Below are positions 38,913 to 48,167 of a stretch of 64,000 bases of DNA, in pieces (position 1 is the first letter of the stretch; every line of letters begins with the position of its first letter). The position numbers were made by a program, and so were the translations under genes. The notes under the pieces were generated by a model, which worked only from the letters and a program-made list of their open reading frames with translations, was not told the DNA's origin and ran no database searches. The stretch comes from Arthrobacter sp. 35W (GTDB lineage: Bacteria; Actinomycetota; Actinomycetes; Actinomycetales; Micrococcaceae): NCBI RefSeq assembly GCF_000482545.1, contig NZ_KI519454.1, forward strand, positions 930,001 through 994,000, given 5' to 3'.

Positions 38913-41051
38913 ATGGTGACCTCACAATCACGACCGCTGGACCTCATCTATGAAGAATTTTGCAAGGTGTTGCGCTCGGGTGACACCGAGTGCGCGATGG
39001 ATCTCATGGCCCTCGCCGCTGTCGCGGCCGCGAATACCCCTTCGCAGAATGAAAGATTCCTTCTTCGAAATCTTATCCGGACAGGTAACTTGGGGGTTGA
39101 GTGCGCTGACATACGGTTGGACCGAGACTTCGACAACGCAGCCCTTCAATTCGTTCTCGATTCAGTAGGACCGTTGGCATCCGCCGTCCGAGTTGACGTT
39201 GGAGCATCAAGAAGCCGCCAACGAGGGTGGATTGATGGATGGAAGAGCCTCGCCGGATATCATCCCGAGTGCGCGGATGCACCCAGGATCTCGAGTTTTT
39301 ACTTTGCCATCGAAAAATGCCTTGATAGGCAACCGAGCGAAGCCGACGTTGAAGAATTCTTAAAACTCGCGGTTCAAGTTCAGCAAGATTACACGGGTCC
39401 GGATTCCGGGGCCAACAGGATCGCATTAGAACATTATGACGAGTCCAACCCAGATGAGGAGTATTACGAGGATGAGTTTGAAAATACCACCACAATCTTT
39501 GATGAATTTACAACTTTTCTCAACGAGGGTGAAATCTTTGAAGCGCTTGGCCTCATCGCCCCGTCTCTGATATATGTGCAATTTGAGGGAGACCAGGGTG
39601 CAGATCAAACGGTATCCCAGCTTCTCGCGACAAGTGCGGATATCATTCGGGAATATTGGAACGACGCAACCGAACTGAACGACTTGAGGTCCCGGCTGTG
39701 GGTCTCGTCATATGAAGAAGCAGTTGAAGCGTTTGGCGATAGTGTCCACGAAAGTCTCGAGCTGCCAAGGTTTGAAGTTGATAAACCGGAGCTTTCAAAC
39801 ATGGAGAAGGAACTCCTCCAACGCGCTGTGATCAGGAATCGCGTTGATAATCGGGATGTGGATCGCGGAATTGTCGTTCCCCCCGGCGACACCGTTGAGG
39901 AATTATGTGAGCCTGACAAAGATGATAGCTTTATTGAGAATGAAGATGCCTCCGAGGCTCTCGAAATTCAGGCCACTGATCGTAAAGACAACGACTCGAC
40001 ATTTCAGCGGGTTGAGCCACTTGGAAGGGTCAAAGAGCGTGCCGAGAATGCCCTTCGGGCGTCCCTCATTGCTTCAGCACAAGACCATATTCGTGACGTT
40101 GGTGGATTCGGTCCCCAGTCGGCAAATCTTGCCGAGATTGCAGTCGCTGAGTCCCACCGAGTCTGGCTCAGTCACGCGACCGTCACATCAACATGGGCAG
40201 ACAACCCATCTCAAGGAGTACAAGGTTACGGTCGAATGGTCAGAGCAGATTTGGAACGCTGGGCAAGTTCAGTAGCTGTCGACACGCATCCCTTGCCCGT
40301 TGACACCCGACCTGTGCCATCAAAGAGGTCCCGTCGCTTCTACGAACACGTTCTGGCCTGGATGGTCACGGCATTCGTCCTTGGCATATTTGTTCAAGCC
40401 CATGACTCAATCTGGTGGTTCATTGGCATCGGCGGAGGCCTCGGATGGCTATTTTCATCGAACTACAATTCGATTCCTACCCCTCAACTGGCTCCCATTC
40501 CAGACGATCACCGAGGGTCGAGAGCGGTGCTGGGCAAGGCTCTTGTCGGGATCGGGCTACATGTGGCCGCTGAATACGACAAACACCGATTTTCACCGGA
40601 TTTGTCGCCGGCTGCTCTTCGTCAGCTAGTTCATGGCTTTTGGCAGCCCTTGGAGCCGCCTCCATCCCCGATGTCGTCTTGTAACCCACGAGAGGCCGAG
40701 TACATTGCTGCTCAGTGGATGAGATTCCTGGGTGCCACTGAATGCCGCGTAACCCAGGCAACACGTGACGGAGGAGCCGACGTCGTCTCGGCACATCATG
40801 TGGCGGAGGTCAAGCATCGCCAGGCCCCGGTTGGGGTCAGTTTTGTCCGACAGATCTTTGGTGTTGCCGCTAGTACCTCAAAGCATGCTCTGTTCTTCTC
40901 CCTCGGAGGATACACGAGTGGAGCGATCGATTTTGCAAATGATAATTCGATCAGCCTCTTTCAGTATGACCCGTTTCAAGGAACAATTTCTCCTAGATCT
41001 CGATTAGCTTCCGATACGCTAGAACGCGGTTTGGCGAGCATTAGTTGTTAG
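38913..41051 (+). CDS. Membrane-anchored Mrr-type restriction endonuclease-like protein
   Basis: 712 residues. Residues 1-470 are acidic and unrecognised; two hydrophobic helices follow at about 480-498 and 502-518; the last 140 residues hold an Mrr-like PD-(D/E)XK core: EYIAAQWMRFLGATECRVT, then RDGGADV (Asp623) and AEVKHRQAPV (Glu632, Lys634), QIFGVAA and a sensor-like FFSLGGYTSGAIDFA. Mrr enzymes cut methylated DNA. The lower GC marks it as acquired. No methyltransferase is beside it, so it could be a type IV-like defence nuclease tethered to the membrane. Confidence 0.7.
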   Translation: MVTSQSRPLDLIYEEFCKVLRSGDTECAMDLMALAAVAAANTPSQNERFLLRNLIRTGNLGVECADIRLDRDFDNAALQFVLDSVGPLASAVRVDVGASRSRQRGWIDGWKSLAGYHPECADAPRISSFYFAIEKCLDRQPSEADVEEFLKLAVQVQQDYTGPDSGANRIALEHYDESNPDEEYYEDEFENTTTIFDEFTTFLNEGEIFEALGLIAPSLIYVQFEGDQGADQTVSQLLATSADIIREYWNDATELNDLRSRLWVSSYEEAVEAFGDSVHESLELPRFEVDKPELSNMEKELLQRAVIRNRVDNRDVDRGIVVPPGDTVEELCEPDKDDSFIENEDASEALEIQATDRKDNDSTFQRVEPLGRVKERAENALRASLIASAQDHIRDVGGFGPQSANLAEIAVAESHRVWLSHATVTSTWADNPSQGVQGYGRMVRADLERWASSVAVDTHPLPVDTRPVPSKRSRRFYEHVLAWMVTAFVLGIFVQAHDSIWWFIGIGGGLGWLFSSNYNSIPTPQLAPIPDDHRGSRAVLGKALVGIGLHVAAEYDKHRFSPDLSPAALRQLVHGFWQPLEPPPSPMSSCNPREAEYIAAQWMRFLGATECRVTQATRDGGADVVSAHHVAEVKHRQAPVGVSFVRQIFGVAASTSKHALFFSLGGYTSGAIDFANDNSISLFQYDPFQGTISPRSRLASDTLERGLASISC

Positions 41052-41325
41052 TCAATATCTTTCACAGGGCTATTTCGTCGCGGATTTGGGGAAATTCAGT
41101 GATTGGTGCGGATCAAAATTCGGATGGATCAAGAATAGTCCAGAGAATAACTCCCAGCCATGCCTAATTATGAAGAGTCCTCATGGTGGGTCTCTTTAGT
41201 ATAGATATGGCTAATCCCATCGGCGCTGCCGCTCGATATTATTAGGGAATCTAAGGGCTCGAAACGAGTGCTTAGTTGGCATCTGAAGCAAAACATCACT
41301 TGCTTTAGAATTGTTCCAAAATAAA
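41052..41325. other. AT-rich gap after the Mrr-type gene
   Basis: No reading frame of note. Base composition is among the most AT-rich of the window. The only structure seen is the hairpin that follows. Confidence 0.5.
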
Positions 41326-41355
41326 AGGCGACCATCCGAATTTTAATGGTCGCCT
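41326..41355 (-). terminator. Minus-strand terminator
   Basis: AGGCGACCAT (41326-41335) pairs with ATGGTCGCCT (41346-41355). On the minus strand it is followed by TTTATTTTGG. It lies about 80 bases past the stop of the small minus-strand gene. Confidence 0.75.
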
Positions 41356-41435
41356 CGTGGATGCTTGGCGTCTCTCCAAGTCGTTTAACTGATGCCTGTC
41401 GAGCGAATCAGTCCACATTTTTATTATACAATAAA

Positions 41436-41636
41436 TCAACGATAGGAACCGTTGTCGCCGGTGCCTTTGCCAGAGGGCATGTTGCCGTCCTTGTCGTATA
41501 CCGCAGTTGACTTATTCCCATCGGCATCGGTTGTTGTTTGGTACCACCCGCCGGGGTAGTTAGGGTTGTCGGTCGGGTTCACCGTCAGCCTTTCGCCGCC
41601 GCCTAGGTCGAACTGCTCTCCTTCTTTGTTGCCCAC
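41436..41636 (-). CDS. Small hypothetical protein
   Basis: 66 residues, acidic and rich in Gly, Asn and Asp, with no cysteines: GNKEGEQFDLGGGERLTVNP then PNYPGGWYQTTTDADGNK. It looks like a single beta-rich domain (YxTxTDADGxKSTxVYD). The GTG at 41636 is preferred because GGGAGG lies 8 bases upstream; the frame also contains a GTG at 41645. It has its own terminator. No function recognised. Confidence 0.55.
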   Translation of the reverse strand: MGNKEGEQFDLGGGERLTVNPTDNPNYPGGWYQTTTDADGNKSTAVYDKDGNMPSGKGTGDNGSYR

Positions 41637-41779
41637 CTCAATCACCTCCCTCGCTCGCCTTGTTCCGCCGCTCTACCATCAGGTGTATCTTCGACTCCGC
41701 TGGCCTCCGCTGGTAGCGTGATCCCAGACTCGCACAGCTCGCTGGCGGGAGAGTCAAAGGGGACAGAAGAGGGACAAGC

Positions 41780-42400
41780 GTGCAAGAAAATAGACTGGCG
41801 CTCTATGCGATCCCATCGTCACCAACTGAGTTCGGCAATGGATTGCGTGCGCTCCGTACGGTGGGGCTGCTGAAATTGGCGCGTCGGCAGGAGGTCGGGC
41901 CGGGCCGACTCGTGCTATCCAAGTCCCAGCTCTTCAGGTACGAGCAGGGTGTGCTACTTCCCTCATTGACATACGCAGAGCATCTCGATGAGCTATATGA
42001 AGCAGAAGGATGGGTCAAGATGTCGCTTCGCACGCTCTGGCGCCCAAAATGGAATCCGTGGCGTGAGGATTACGGTGTCGCCAGCTATCGTCATGCAGTG
42101 GACTGGCCAGCTCCGTATCGAGGCATGGTATGGATCCAGGTTAAGCCACTTCCGGAAAACGTAGGCCTGCTCCACCGCTTCATCTTGGATTGGGGCCCAT
42201 GGACACGACTTGTTCAAAGCTTCCTGTCTTCCGAAGGAGTCGTGCTAGTCACTGGCAAGGCGCCAGACGGTGACGGTTACTCGAAGACGTGCAACTTCGG
42301 CTCCAACCATAAGGTCTTCACAATCCACGGGGCAGGCGACGTTGAGGATGAGGCGATCATCGATATCCGCCAAGGATGGCGACTCCGAGACGCTGAATAG
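41780..42400 (+). CDS. Helix-turn-helix domain protein
   Basis: 206 residues. The first 75 contain an XRE-like turn: LSKSQLFRYEQGVLLPSL preceded by LRALRTVGLLKLARRQEVG, then a C-terminal domain with many aromatic residues (RTLWRPKWNPWREDYG) that I do not recognise. It may be an element-borne regulator that senses a ligand or DNA end. The GTG start has GAGGGAC upstream. It is followed by a broken nuclease fragment. Confidence 0.5.
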   Translation: MQENRLALYAIPSSPTEFGNGLRALRTVGLLKLARRQEVGPGRLVLSKSQLFRYEQGVLLPSLTYAEHLDELYEAEGWVKMSLRTLWRPKWNPWREDYGVASYRHAVDWPAPYRGMVWIQVKPLPENVGLLHRFILDWGPWTRLVQSFLSSEGVVLVTGKAPDGDGYSKTCNFGSNHKVFTIHGAGDVEDEAIIDIRQGWRLRDAE

Positions 42401-42584
42401 TGCAATACACAGGGCCGTATTAGCGCAATCAGGCACTGAACGGTTATGGTCGGCCCAGAGACTACCTGCTTCCCAGGCAGCCAAGCAACAAGCCGCCGAT
42501 TCTATTTTGACCAACTGAGGATATCCAGAAGAGTCAGATCGCTGAGTTTCGTCAATCTTCCAACATCATCGCCTTGGTCTCTGA

Positions 42585-42827
42585 ACCGTATTTCCGGACA
42601 TCGTGGTTTACCATCGCGGTGACGATAACCACAACTTCCTAGTCATTGAAGCGAAGAAGGACAGCGGCTTGCCAGCCAATGCTAGGTCACGCGACGCAGA
42701 AGTCTGGGGTAAGTTCAAACTTCGGGCGTACGAGGCCAAATTCCGCTATAGGTACGCCTTTTTCATCACTATACGTACTGGCACCAGAACACTCACCGGA
42801 GAACTTTCCGTTGAAGGAATAGAGTAG
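42585..42827 (+). pseudogene. Fragment of a PD-(D/E)XK nuclease-like protein
   Basis: The frame after the stop at 42582 reads TVFPDIVVYHRGDDNHNF, then LVIEAKKDSG, KFKLRAYEAKF and YRYAFFITIRTG. PDIVV...LVIEAKK is the PD-(D/E)XK core arrangement with a downstream helix. No good start codon or ribosome site exists, and the part that should precede the core is missing, so I read it as a truncated remnant. The 180 bases before it contain stops in the same frame. Confidence 0.5.
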
Positions 42828-43156
42828 AGCGCCCAAGTATCTGGGGGAGGAGAAAGCTGGACTCTGTCTCTTGAACTCACGTTCATCTGGATGTACGGGC
42901 CGGAGAGTCGAATGGCCCCTCACTATCCTGCCGCGTCATCTGGAGGGAATCGCCCCCAGATTAACCGTCTGCAGGTGTTGGGCCGCTCGCGGCGCCGCAG
43001 AATGAACGGGCACTTCGAAATGTCTGAGCCGTCAACTGCCAGGGTCTGCGGGCCGTCTTCTCGCAATGTGGCGACCTATAGCCCGCGGCAATCATGTTTA
43101 GGTTCGTGGGATGGTCTCGTCTCGCTTACCTTCATGTGCCGATTGGTAGCATTGTT
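42828..43156. other. Intergenic stretch
   Basis: About 330 bases with no convincing gene, repeat or RNA structure. Confidence 0.5.
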
Positions 43157-43384
43157 CTAGATCTGATCGTCTTCCGTCGAAGCGAGCCACGCGTTGAAGT
43201 CCGCGCGGCTGATGCGCAGGTGCCGGCCAATCCTGTGGGCGCGGGGGCCAGTGTGCTTGACCCGCCACTGGTAGAAGGTCTGCTCGGGAATCTGAAGCAG
43301 CCGGCAGATGTCCTTGGGCGTGAGCCACTGGTCTTCAACCGGCTCGGTTGTGATAGCCGTTGCTGGATCGTGGGCGATAGACAT
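43157..43384 (-). CDS. xis: Excisionase-like helix-turn-helix protein
   Basis: 75 residues. The core WLTPKDICRLLQIPEQTFYQ, continuing WRVKHTGPRAHRIGRHLRIS, is the winged helix-turn-helix typical of excisionases of integrative elements and phages (BldC/AlpA-like fold). The ATG at 43384 has GAGGAG 6 bases upstream, so the open frame to 43450 is not used. It probably bends DNA at the attachment site to favour excision. Confidence 0.75.
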   Translation of the reverse strand: MSIAHDPATAITTEPVEDQWLTPKDICRLLQIPEQTFYQWRVKHTGPRAHRIGRHLRISRADFNAWLASTEDDQI

Positions 43385-43472
43385 GGCTGGCTCCTCATGG
43401 TGGCCGGTCCAGGCTTGCTGTCTTGGCCGCTGGTGCGAATCTTTGCCCATTCATCGCGGAGGGACACCAACA

Positions 43473-43754
43473 CTACGTGACCTCACCTACCGAGGTTTGC
43501 TGCGCCAAATCGATCAGGTGCTGTCGAACCGCTGACTGGTCCGCAACGAAATGCCGCTGCCCGGCGCCTACCAGGGTATGTGGAAGCGATACCTGCACCA
43601 GACCGTTCTGTTGGAGCATTCGAACATTGAAACGCACCGTGGAATCCGAGAGTCCGGTGTACCGGCCGATCTGCATGGCATCCGCCGGGCCGTGCCGAAC
43701 GAGACACCGGATGATCCGGCTCCGTGTGCGATTCAACAAAACACTGGACATCAC
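43473..43754 (-). CDS. Winged-helix transcriptional regulator (ArsR-like)
   Basis: 93 residues with a single winged-helix domain: SRIIRCLVRHGPADAMQI, then GRYTGLSDSTVRFNVRMLQQ and a wing. No metal-binding cysteines are present, so metal sensing is not indicated. GTG at 43754 or ATG at 43751 may start it; AAGGA lies upstream. It precedes the excisionase-like gene on the same strand by 88 bases and may control it. Confidence 0.65.
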   Translation of the reverse strand: MMSSVLLNRTRSRIIRCLVRHGPADAMQIGRYTGLSDSTVRFNVRMLQQNGLVQVSLPHTLVGAGQRHFVADQSAVRQHLIDLAQQTSVGEVT

Positions 43755-43929
43755 TTGCCACGTCCTTAGGCAGAAATCTCCCGGCTGGTCATCGTAGACC
43801 CGTCTACACCGAACAATGTACGCCGCCTCGGATCATGAGGGAAGTGGTGGGCCCGCCGATGAACGGGCAGTTGAACAAGCTTGCAGGCCACGGCGTTGTG
43901 GGTGGCCAGCGAAGGACGGGAGCTATGGA

Positions 43930-44268
43930 ATGAACGAGCATCCACAGATTGAGGCCTTTCGGCAGGCCGCGGCTTTGATGAAGGCTGAGCGCTACTGGCG
44001 GCGCAACAGCGAAGACGATATCGCGTTCCTGCAAGCATTGGCGGAGGTGGCCACCGAGGTCTGCTACCACCTGGACTCGTGCCACGTCCTGAGTTCCGCT
44101 GGATTGGCCGCATATCAGTCCGCCGTGGGCGCACGAAGAGTTCCTGGCCTGGATGAAGCCAACGCCGAGCTAGTCCTGATGACCGCGCTTGATGAGGCGG
44201 TGCGCCGCCGCGTTGCGGCAGCATCGCCATCGCGCAATACTGGGGACCGTAAGGGAACGCCGTACTGA
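43930..44268 (+). CDS. Hypothetical protein
   Basis: 112 residues, mostly helical by composition, with no recognised motif. The ATG at 43930 follows GGAG at a short distance, and the XRE-type regulator follows 44 bases later, so they may be co-transcribed. Confidence 0.5.
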   Translation: MNEHPQIEAFRQAAALMKAERYWRRNSEDDIAFLQALAEVATEVCYHLDSCHVLSSAGLAAYQSAVGARRVPGLDEANAELVLMTALDEAVRRRVAAASPSRNTGDRKGTPY

Positions 44269-44312
44269 TCGTCGGTCGGCGGTGCCGCCGCGACCACGAC
44301 CAGGAGCCGGCC

Positions 44313-44819
44313 ATGGGGGATGAGGGCGAGGCCACATCAGTGGACCAGTCTGCCCAGTCGGTTCTGGCCCGCCGGTTGAATCTGCTGATGGATGTTGTCG
44401 TTGCCGAGCGCGGAACCCCCGTGACCTTCCGCGAGGTACAGGACCAGCTGGCAGCCCAGGGCATCAGCCTGTCGCGGGCTCGCTGGTTCTATATGAAGGA
44501 CGGCACCGGCCGCCTGGTCTCGGATCGCCGGCTCCTGTCCGCGATCTGCGAGATCTTCGGCGTTGACCCAGCCTACCTACTGGGCGAATCAGACTCCGAG
44601 CTACCGCAACGCATCGATTCCCAGCTCGAGTTCGTGAAGTCCCTACGCGCGGCTCGGGTCAAGTCATTTGCGGCCCGCACGCTTGGCGACGTGTCGCCGG
44701 AAACTTTGCGCGCCATCACCGAGTACCTGAACAGGGACATCCAGCTCCATCCCGAGGGCGAACAGGCCGCGGCTATTCCTCCAGCAGGTAGCGAAGGTGA
44801 GCTGCCAGCAGCTCCTTGA
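44313..44819 (+). CDS. XRE-type regulator (EspR-like helix-turn-helix)
   Basis: 168 residues. The N-terminal half (LARRLNLLMDVVVAERGTPV, then FREVQDQLAAQGISLSRARW and LLSAICEIFGVDPAYLLGES) is the extended helix-turn-helix seen in EspR-like actinobacterial regulators. The rest contains a helix that could dimerise and a disordered tail. AGGAG precedes the ATG. Its 3' end overlaps the convergent ArsR-like gene by 47 bases. Confidence 0.7.
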   Translation: MGDEGEATSVDQSAQSVLARRLNLLMDVVVAERGTPVTFREVQDQLAAQGISLSRARWFYMKDGTGRLVSDRRLLSAICEIFGVDPAYLLGESDSELPQRIDSQLEFVKSLRAARVKSFAARTLGDVSPETLRAITEYLNRDIQLHPEGEQAAAIPPAGSEGELPAAP

Positions 44820-45096
44820 TCCGCTCCTGGTCGGCTGAGTAGCGCGGCGAACGGCCATGGCGTCGGCCGGGTTCGACGTCGGCGGTCACCACACCGGCCG
44901 CCTCAAGCGCGAGCAGGTGCTTGGCCACGCTGGGTTCGCCGGAGCTGACGGCGGCCACGATGTCCCCGCGGGAAGCGGGCCCATGCGCTGCAAGGAACCG
45001 CAGGATCTCGTTTCGCCCACGGTTGCCGAACGTGGCCACGGCGGCCTCGACGTCGGAGGACCAGGCCTCATCTCCCGGGTGCGTTATGCGTGGCAT
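44773..45096 (-). CDS. ArsR-like winged-helix regulator
   Basis: 107 residues from the ATG at 45096. ATFGNRGRNEILRFLAAHGP, then GDIVAAVSSGEPSVAKHLLA and EAAGVVTADVEPG give a clear ArsR-type domain without metal-ligand cysteines. The frame also opens at 45126. The region upstream of it is AT-rich (CACAATATAAGC and TTGACAATACTTTAG at 45122-45158) and lies between this gene and the sigma-like gene, a natural place for its operator and for a divergent promoter. Confidence 0.75.
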   Translation of the reverse strand: MPRITHPGDEAWSSDVEAAVATFGNRGRNEILRFLAAHGPASRGDIVAAVSSGEPSVAKHLLALEAAGVVTADVEPGRRHGRSPRYSADQERIKELLAAHLRYLLEE

Positions 45097-45330
45097 GGCA
45101 CCATTCTGCCCCAGAGTTGTCCACAATATAAGCTATGGACTCTTGACAATACTTTAGTTAGCTTCGACACTGGCTTTCATAGTCTTATGCCGCGGCGGCC
45201 ACACGATGAATCTCGGATCCCGCCGCATGAGTTGGGGCCAACCAACTCGATCTCGTTCCGGCGGACAGCCGCCTGAAGCGGATCTCCAGAGGCGGTGTCG
45301 ACTGCGACGCCGTTCCCGAGCGGCCACTAA

Positions 45331-46281
45331 ATGTACGAAGCGGTGAAGACCATGGGTCTCAAATCCAAGCCAGCAGAATCCACTACGCCCAACGGGGGAG
45401 TCGACGCGTCGTTGACGCGCCCGCCCGTCCCGGACATCCCCACAGACCAGCTGATGTTGGCCGTCGAGAGCACGAGACCCTACGTTTGCGCGCGGCTGCG
45501 GCGCCTGAGCCGACTCGACGACGTCGACGACGTTATGCAGGACATCCGGCTGGCGGCATGGGACGGGCTCGCCAGGCAGCGCTACCGGGAGTTTCCTGGG
45601 GTGTCGTTTGCGGCCTGGGTCCAGGGCATCGCCGGGCATCTGTGCGCCGAATTCATCCGGAGGGAGATGTCCCACATGACGCTTCCTCTGATGTTCGACG
45701 CCGAAACGGCGGCGGTATCGCCCGTTGACTTTGCCCCCACCGAAAGCATGGACAGGGTCGCGGAGCGGGAGTGGGTGGGGGAGGTCCTGGAGGCCGCTCG
45801 GAGGCATGTTTCGGAGGAAACGTGGGACCTGGCCGTTCACAGCCTGACTACGCCGCGAGACAGGATGCCGGCCGAGCGGTCGGACGCTGACGATCGCCGG
45901 CGGTGGCACGCCGTCACGGTGCTCCGCCAGACAGCGTTGACCATCAAAGCGGCCTTCGAGGTTGAGATGGTCCTTCTGGGCGCAGACGAATCCCTGAACC
46001 CCATCGCGGTCGGCTGCCTGCCCAATCCGCTACTGCGGTTGGTTGCAGAGCGGTTGGTTCTGACCGGCGTCAGCGGTCCAGCCAGGACCCAGGCGATTGC
46101 AGAGCTGTCTGCCGAAGTTGGTGTCAGCGTCCGCTACATCGAGGTCAAGATCGGGCACGCCCGAAACCTCTACAACGCGGCACGAGACGTTCTGGAGCGA
46201 GCGGGTCGAGCTAACTGGCAAGGTGAAATCGAGTCGGACGACGACGATGTTGCCGCGGAGCATAGCCCGGTCCTCCCGTAG
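45331..46281 (+). CDS. Sigma-70-like regulator of the transfer region
   Basis: 316 residues. Residues about 48-115 look like sigma region 2 (RPYVCARLRRLSRLDDVDDV then MQDIRLAAWDG and SFAAWVQGIAGHLCAEFIRR), and residues about 255-290 like a region 4 helix-turn-helix (ELSAEVGVSVRYIEVKIGH). The long linker between them is unusual for an ECF sigma factor. It heads the transfer genes and may drive their transcription. ATG at 45331 or 45352 could start it; neither has a strong ribosome site. Confidence 0.6.
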   Translation: MYEAVKTMGLKSKPAESTTPNGGVDASLTRPPVPDIPTDQLMLAVESTRPYVCARLRRLSRLDDVDDVMQDIRLAAWDGLARQRYREFPGVSFAAWVQGIAGHLCAEFIRREMSHMTLPLMFDAETAAVSPVDFAPTESMDRVAEREWVGEVLEAARRHVSEETWDLAVHSLTTPRDRMPAERSDADDRRRWHAVTVLRQTALTIKAAFEVEMVLLGADESLNPIAVGCLPNPLLRLVAERLVLTGVSGPARTQAIAELSAEVGVSVRYIEVKIGHARNLYNAARDVLERAGRANWQGEIESDDDDVAAEHSPVLP

Positions 46282-46320
46282 GACTCCAGCACTGTCATGG
46301 ACGTTGTCAGAGGGGGATTA

Positions 46321-47043
46321 GTGGAGCAGATATCACGCTGGGCTCGATACATCGCAGGGCGCCGGAGACTGTTGGTGGTCCCGCTTGTCATGGGGATGAT
46401 CGCAGCCGCCGTCGTTCTTCTTTTCGCTGTTCGGGCGCCCGGCCCCGCCCAGTCCGCGCCATCCACCAGCTCCGGACCTTCCATTGCGGCTCCGACGGCC
46501 ATCCCGACGGCAGCGATGACGCCATTGGCCCACCCCCAAAGCCTAGAGCCAGCGGCCATGCCCCGAGGCATCCCGGCGACACTGGACTACCGTGTTCTAG
46601 CGCTGGCAGCTGCCGAAGCCATCTACACCTGGGACACCAGGACATCCACTTACTCGGATGTGTACACGGCGTTGAGGACGTGGTGGGAAGTTTTGCCGGA
46701 CGGCTCGAACCCGCTCACTGTGTTCGCGCAAGAGTTTGAAGCAACAGGTATCAACGCCGTCTCGTTCGCCACGCTGTCTGGTGCCCAGGCCTACCGAACG
46801 GCGGTCGTCGCGAGGTCCGCCTGCGACGGCCAGTTGGCCGAAGTTAGGCAACATCCCGCACCCTGGGTGGGTCTGCACGTCTGTACAGCCACCCTCAACG
46901 TCACCGAGCACCAGGCCGGCGGAACCAACTCGTACACGCTTCCGGTCAGCATCATGGTCAATTGCCCGCCGGCGCCCACGGCACCGGAGGGACGCTGTGC
47001 CATGGTCGGCTTCTATGCAACTCCGGACAGGATCGTGTACTGA
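46321..47043 (+). CDS. Single-pass membrane protein of the T4SS region
   Basis: 240 residues: a short basic cytoplasmic part, one membrane helix at about 19-39 (LLVVPLVMGMIAAAVVLL), a Pro/Ser/Ala-rich linker, then an extracytoplasmic domain with two or three cysteines (RSACDG, HVCTATL, VNCPPAP). This layout fits a VirB8- or TcpC-like assembly factor, but I cannot show homology. The GTG at 46321 follows GAGGGGG; an ATG at 46297 is possible. The hydrolase gene follows with a TGATG overlap. Confidence 0.6.
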   Translation: MEQISRWARYIAGRRRLLVVPLVMGMIAAAVVLLFAVRAPGPAQSAPSTSSGPSIAAPTAIPTAAMTPLAHPQSLEPAAMPRGIPATLDYRVLALAAAEAIYTWDTRTSTYSDVYTALRTWWEVLPDGSNPLTVFAQEFEATGINAVSFATLSGAQAYRTAVVARSACDGQLAEVRQHPAPWVGLHVCTATLNVTEHQAGGTNSYTLPVSIMVNCPPAPTAPEGRCAMVGFYATPDRIVY

Positions 47044-48167
47044 TGGCTGCGCCGGCATTCCTGCTGGCCGCTCTCAAACGCCGCGCTCTGGCCAGGCTTG
47101 TGGCGGGCGCTGCGAGTGCCATGGTTCTGCTCATGGTCATGGCACTTTGTGGCGGCTTGGTCGTCCTTGCTGCCGGTGCGCAGATAACGACGACCGCGTG
47201 CCTCACCGCGGCGTCGACGTCGCCTGCCACTGCCGCCAATACGGGGCCGACCGCCGGGCTGTCGATACCTGTGGCATCCGGGCCGCCCATCAACTTCACT
47301 GCTGCTCAGGTTGCCGTTGCCAGAGCGTACATCGGCGTCGGCATTTCCCGCGGCGTGCCCATCGAAGGGATCCAGATTGCCATCATGATGTCCTTGCAGG
47401 AATCGGGGCTTAGGATGCTGGCGAATCTTGCAGTCCCCGGTTCCATGGACTATTTGCACGACGGCGTCGGCAGCGACCACGATTCCATCGGATCGGCACA
47501 ACAACGCCCGTCGGCTGGGTGGGGGAGTGTGGCTGAGTTGATGAACCCGATTTACAACGCGGAAGCCTTCTATGGTGGCCCTGAAGGGCCCAACCATGGT
47601 TCTCCTCCTGGGCTGCTGGACGTTCGAGGCTGGCAGGCGATGACACAAGGTGAGGCGGCACAAGCAGTCCAGCGATCGGCCTTCCCGGAGCTTTACGCAC
47701 GCTGGGAGGCTGAGGCAAAGGCGATTGTGGATGCCTTGAAGACTGGGGCAGCATTGACCGACTGCCCTAAGGACCTTCCCATTGCTGGCATGTCACCACT
47801 GCCCGACGATCTGGCACAGATCCGGCGTGACATCATCCGTTACGCGGAGGAGGGCCTGGGCGGCGCGTATGTGTGGGGTGGAACGGCATTCAAAGCATGG
47901 GACTGCTCCGGCTATGTCCAATGGGTGTACCGGCAGGCTGGGATCCAGCTTCCTCGGACGGAGCAGTGGCTGGCCGGACGGCCGACCGCGGCCCCAAAAC
48001 CCGGGGATCTCGTCGTTCAGAACCCAGATAGGCCGAATCACTGGGGCCACGTCGGCATCTACGCCGGCAACGGCATGATGTTCAGTGCGCTAAACCCTGG
48101 CGTGGGGACCTTGGTGCATCCGGTGTCGTGGAACCCTGGGACGGAGTACATTCGGATTGTTTCGTAG
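47043..48167 (+). CDS. Cell-wall hydrolase of the T4SS (transglycosylase plus NlpC/P60)
   Basis: 374 residues. A membrane segment (about 18-45) anchors or exports it. The middle part (about 95-210) resembles a lytic transglycosylase fold (IMMSLQESGLRML, DSIGSAQQRPSAGWGS), and the C-terminal 115 residues are an NlpC/P60 peptidase with catalytic Cys288 in WDCSGYVQWVY and His336 in HWGHVGIYAG. Such two-domain hydrolases open the cell wall for Gram-positive conjugation machines (VirB1/TcpG-like). Coupled to the previous gene by TGATG. Confidence 0.88.
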   Translation: MAAPAFLLAALKRRALARLVAGAASAMVLLMVMALCGGLVVLAAGAQITTTACLTAASTSPATAANTGPTAGLSIPVASGPPINFTAAQVAVARAYIGVGISRGVPIEGIQIAIMMSLQESGLRMLANLAVPGSMDYLHDGVGSDHDSIGSAQQRPSAGWGSVAELMNPIYNAEAFYGGPEGPNHGSPPGLLDVRGWQAMTQGEAAQAVQRSAFPELYARWEAEAKAIVDALKTGAALTDCPKDLPIAGMSPLPDDLAQIRRDIIRYAEEGLGGAYVWGGTAFKAWDCSGYVQWVYRQAGIQLPRTEQWLAGRPTAAPKPGDLVVQNPDRPNHWGHVGIYAGNGMMFSALNPGVGTLVHPVSWNPGTEYIRIVS

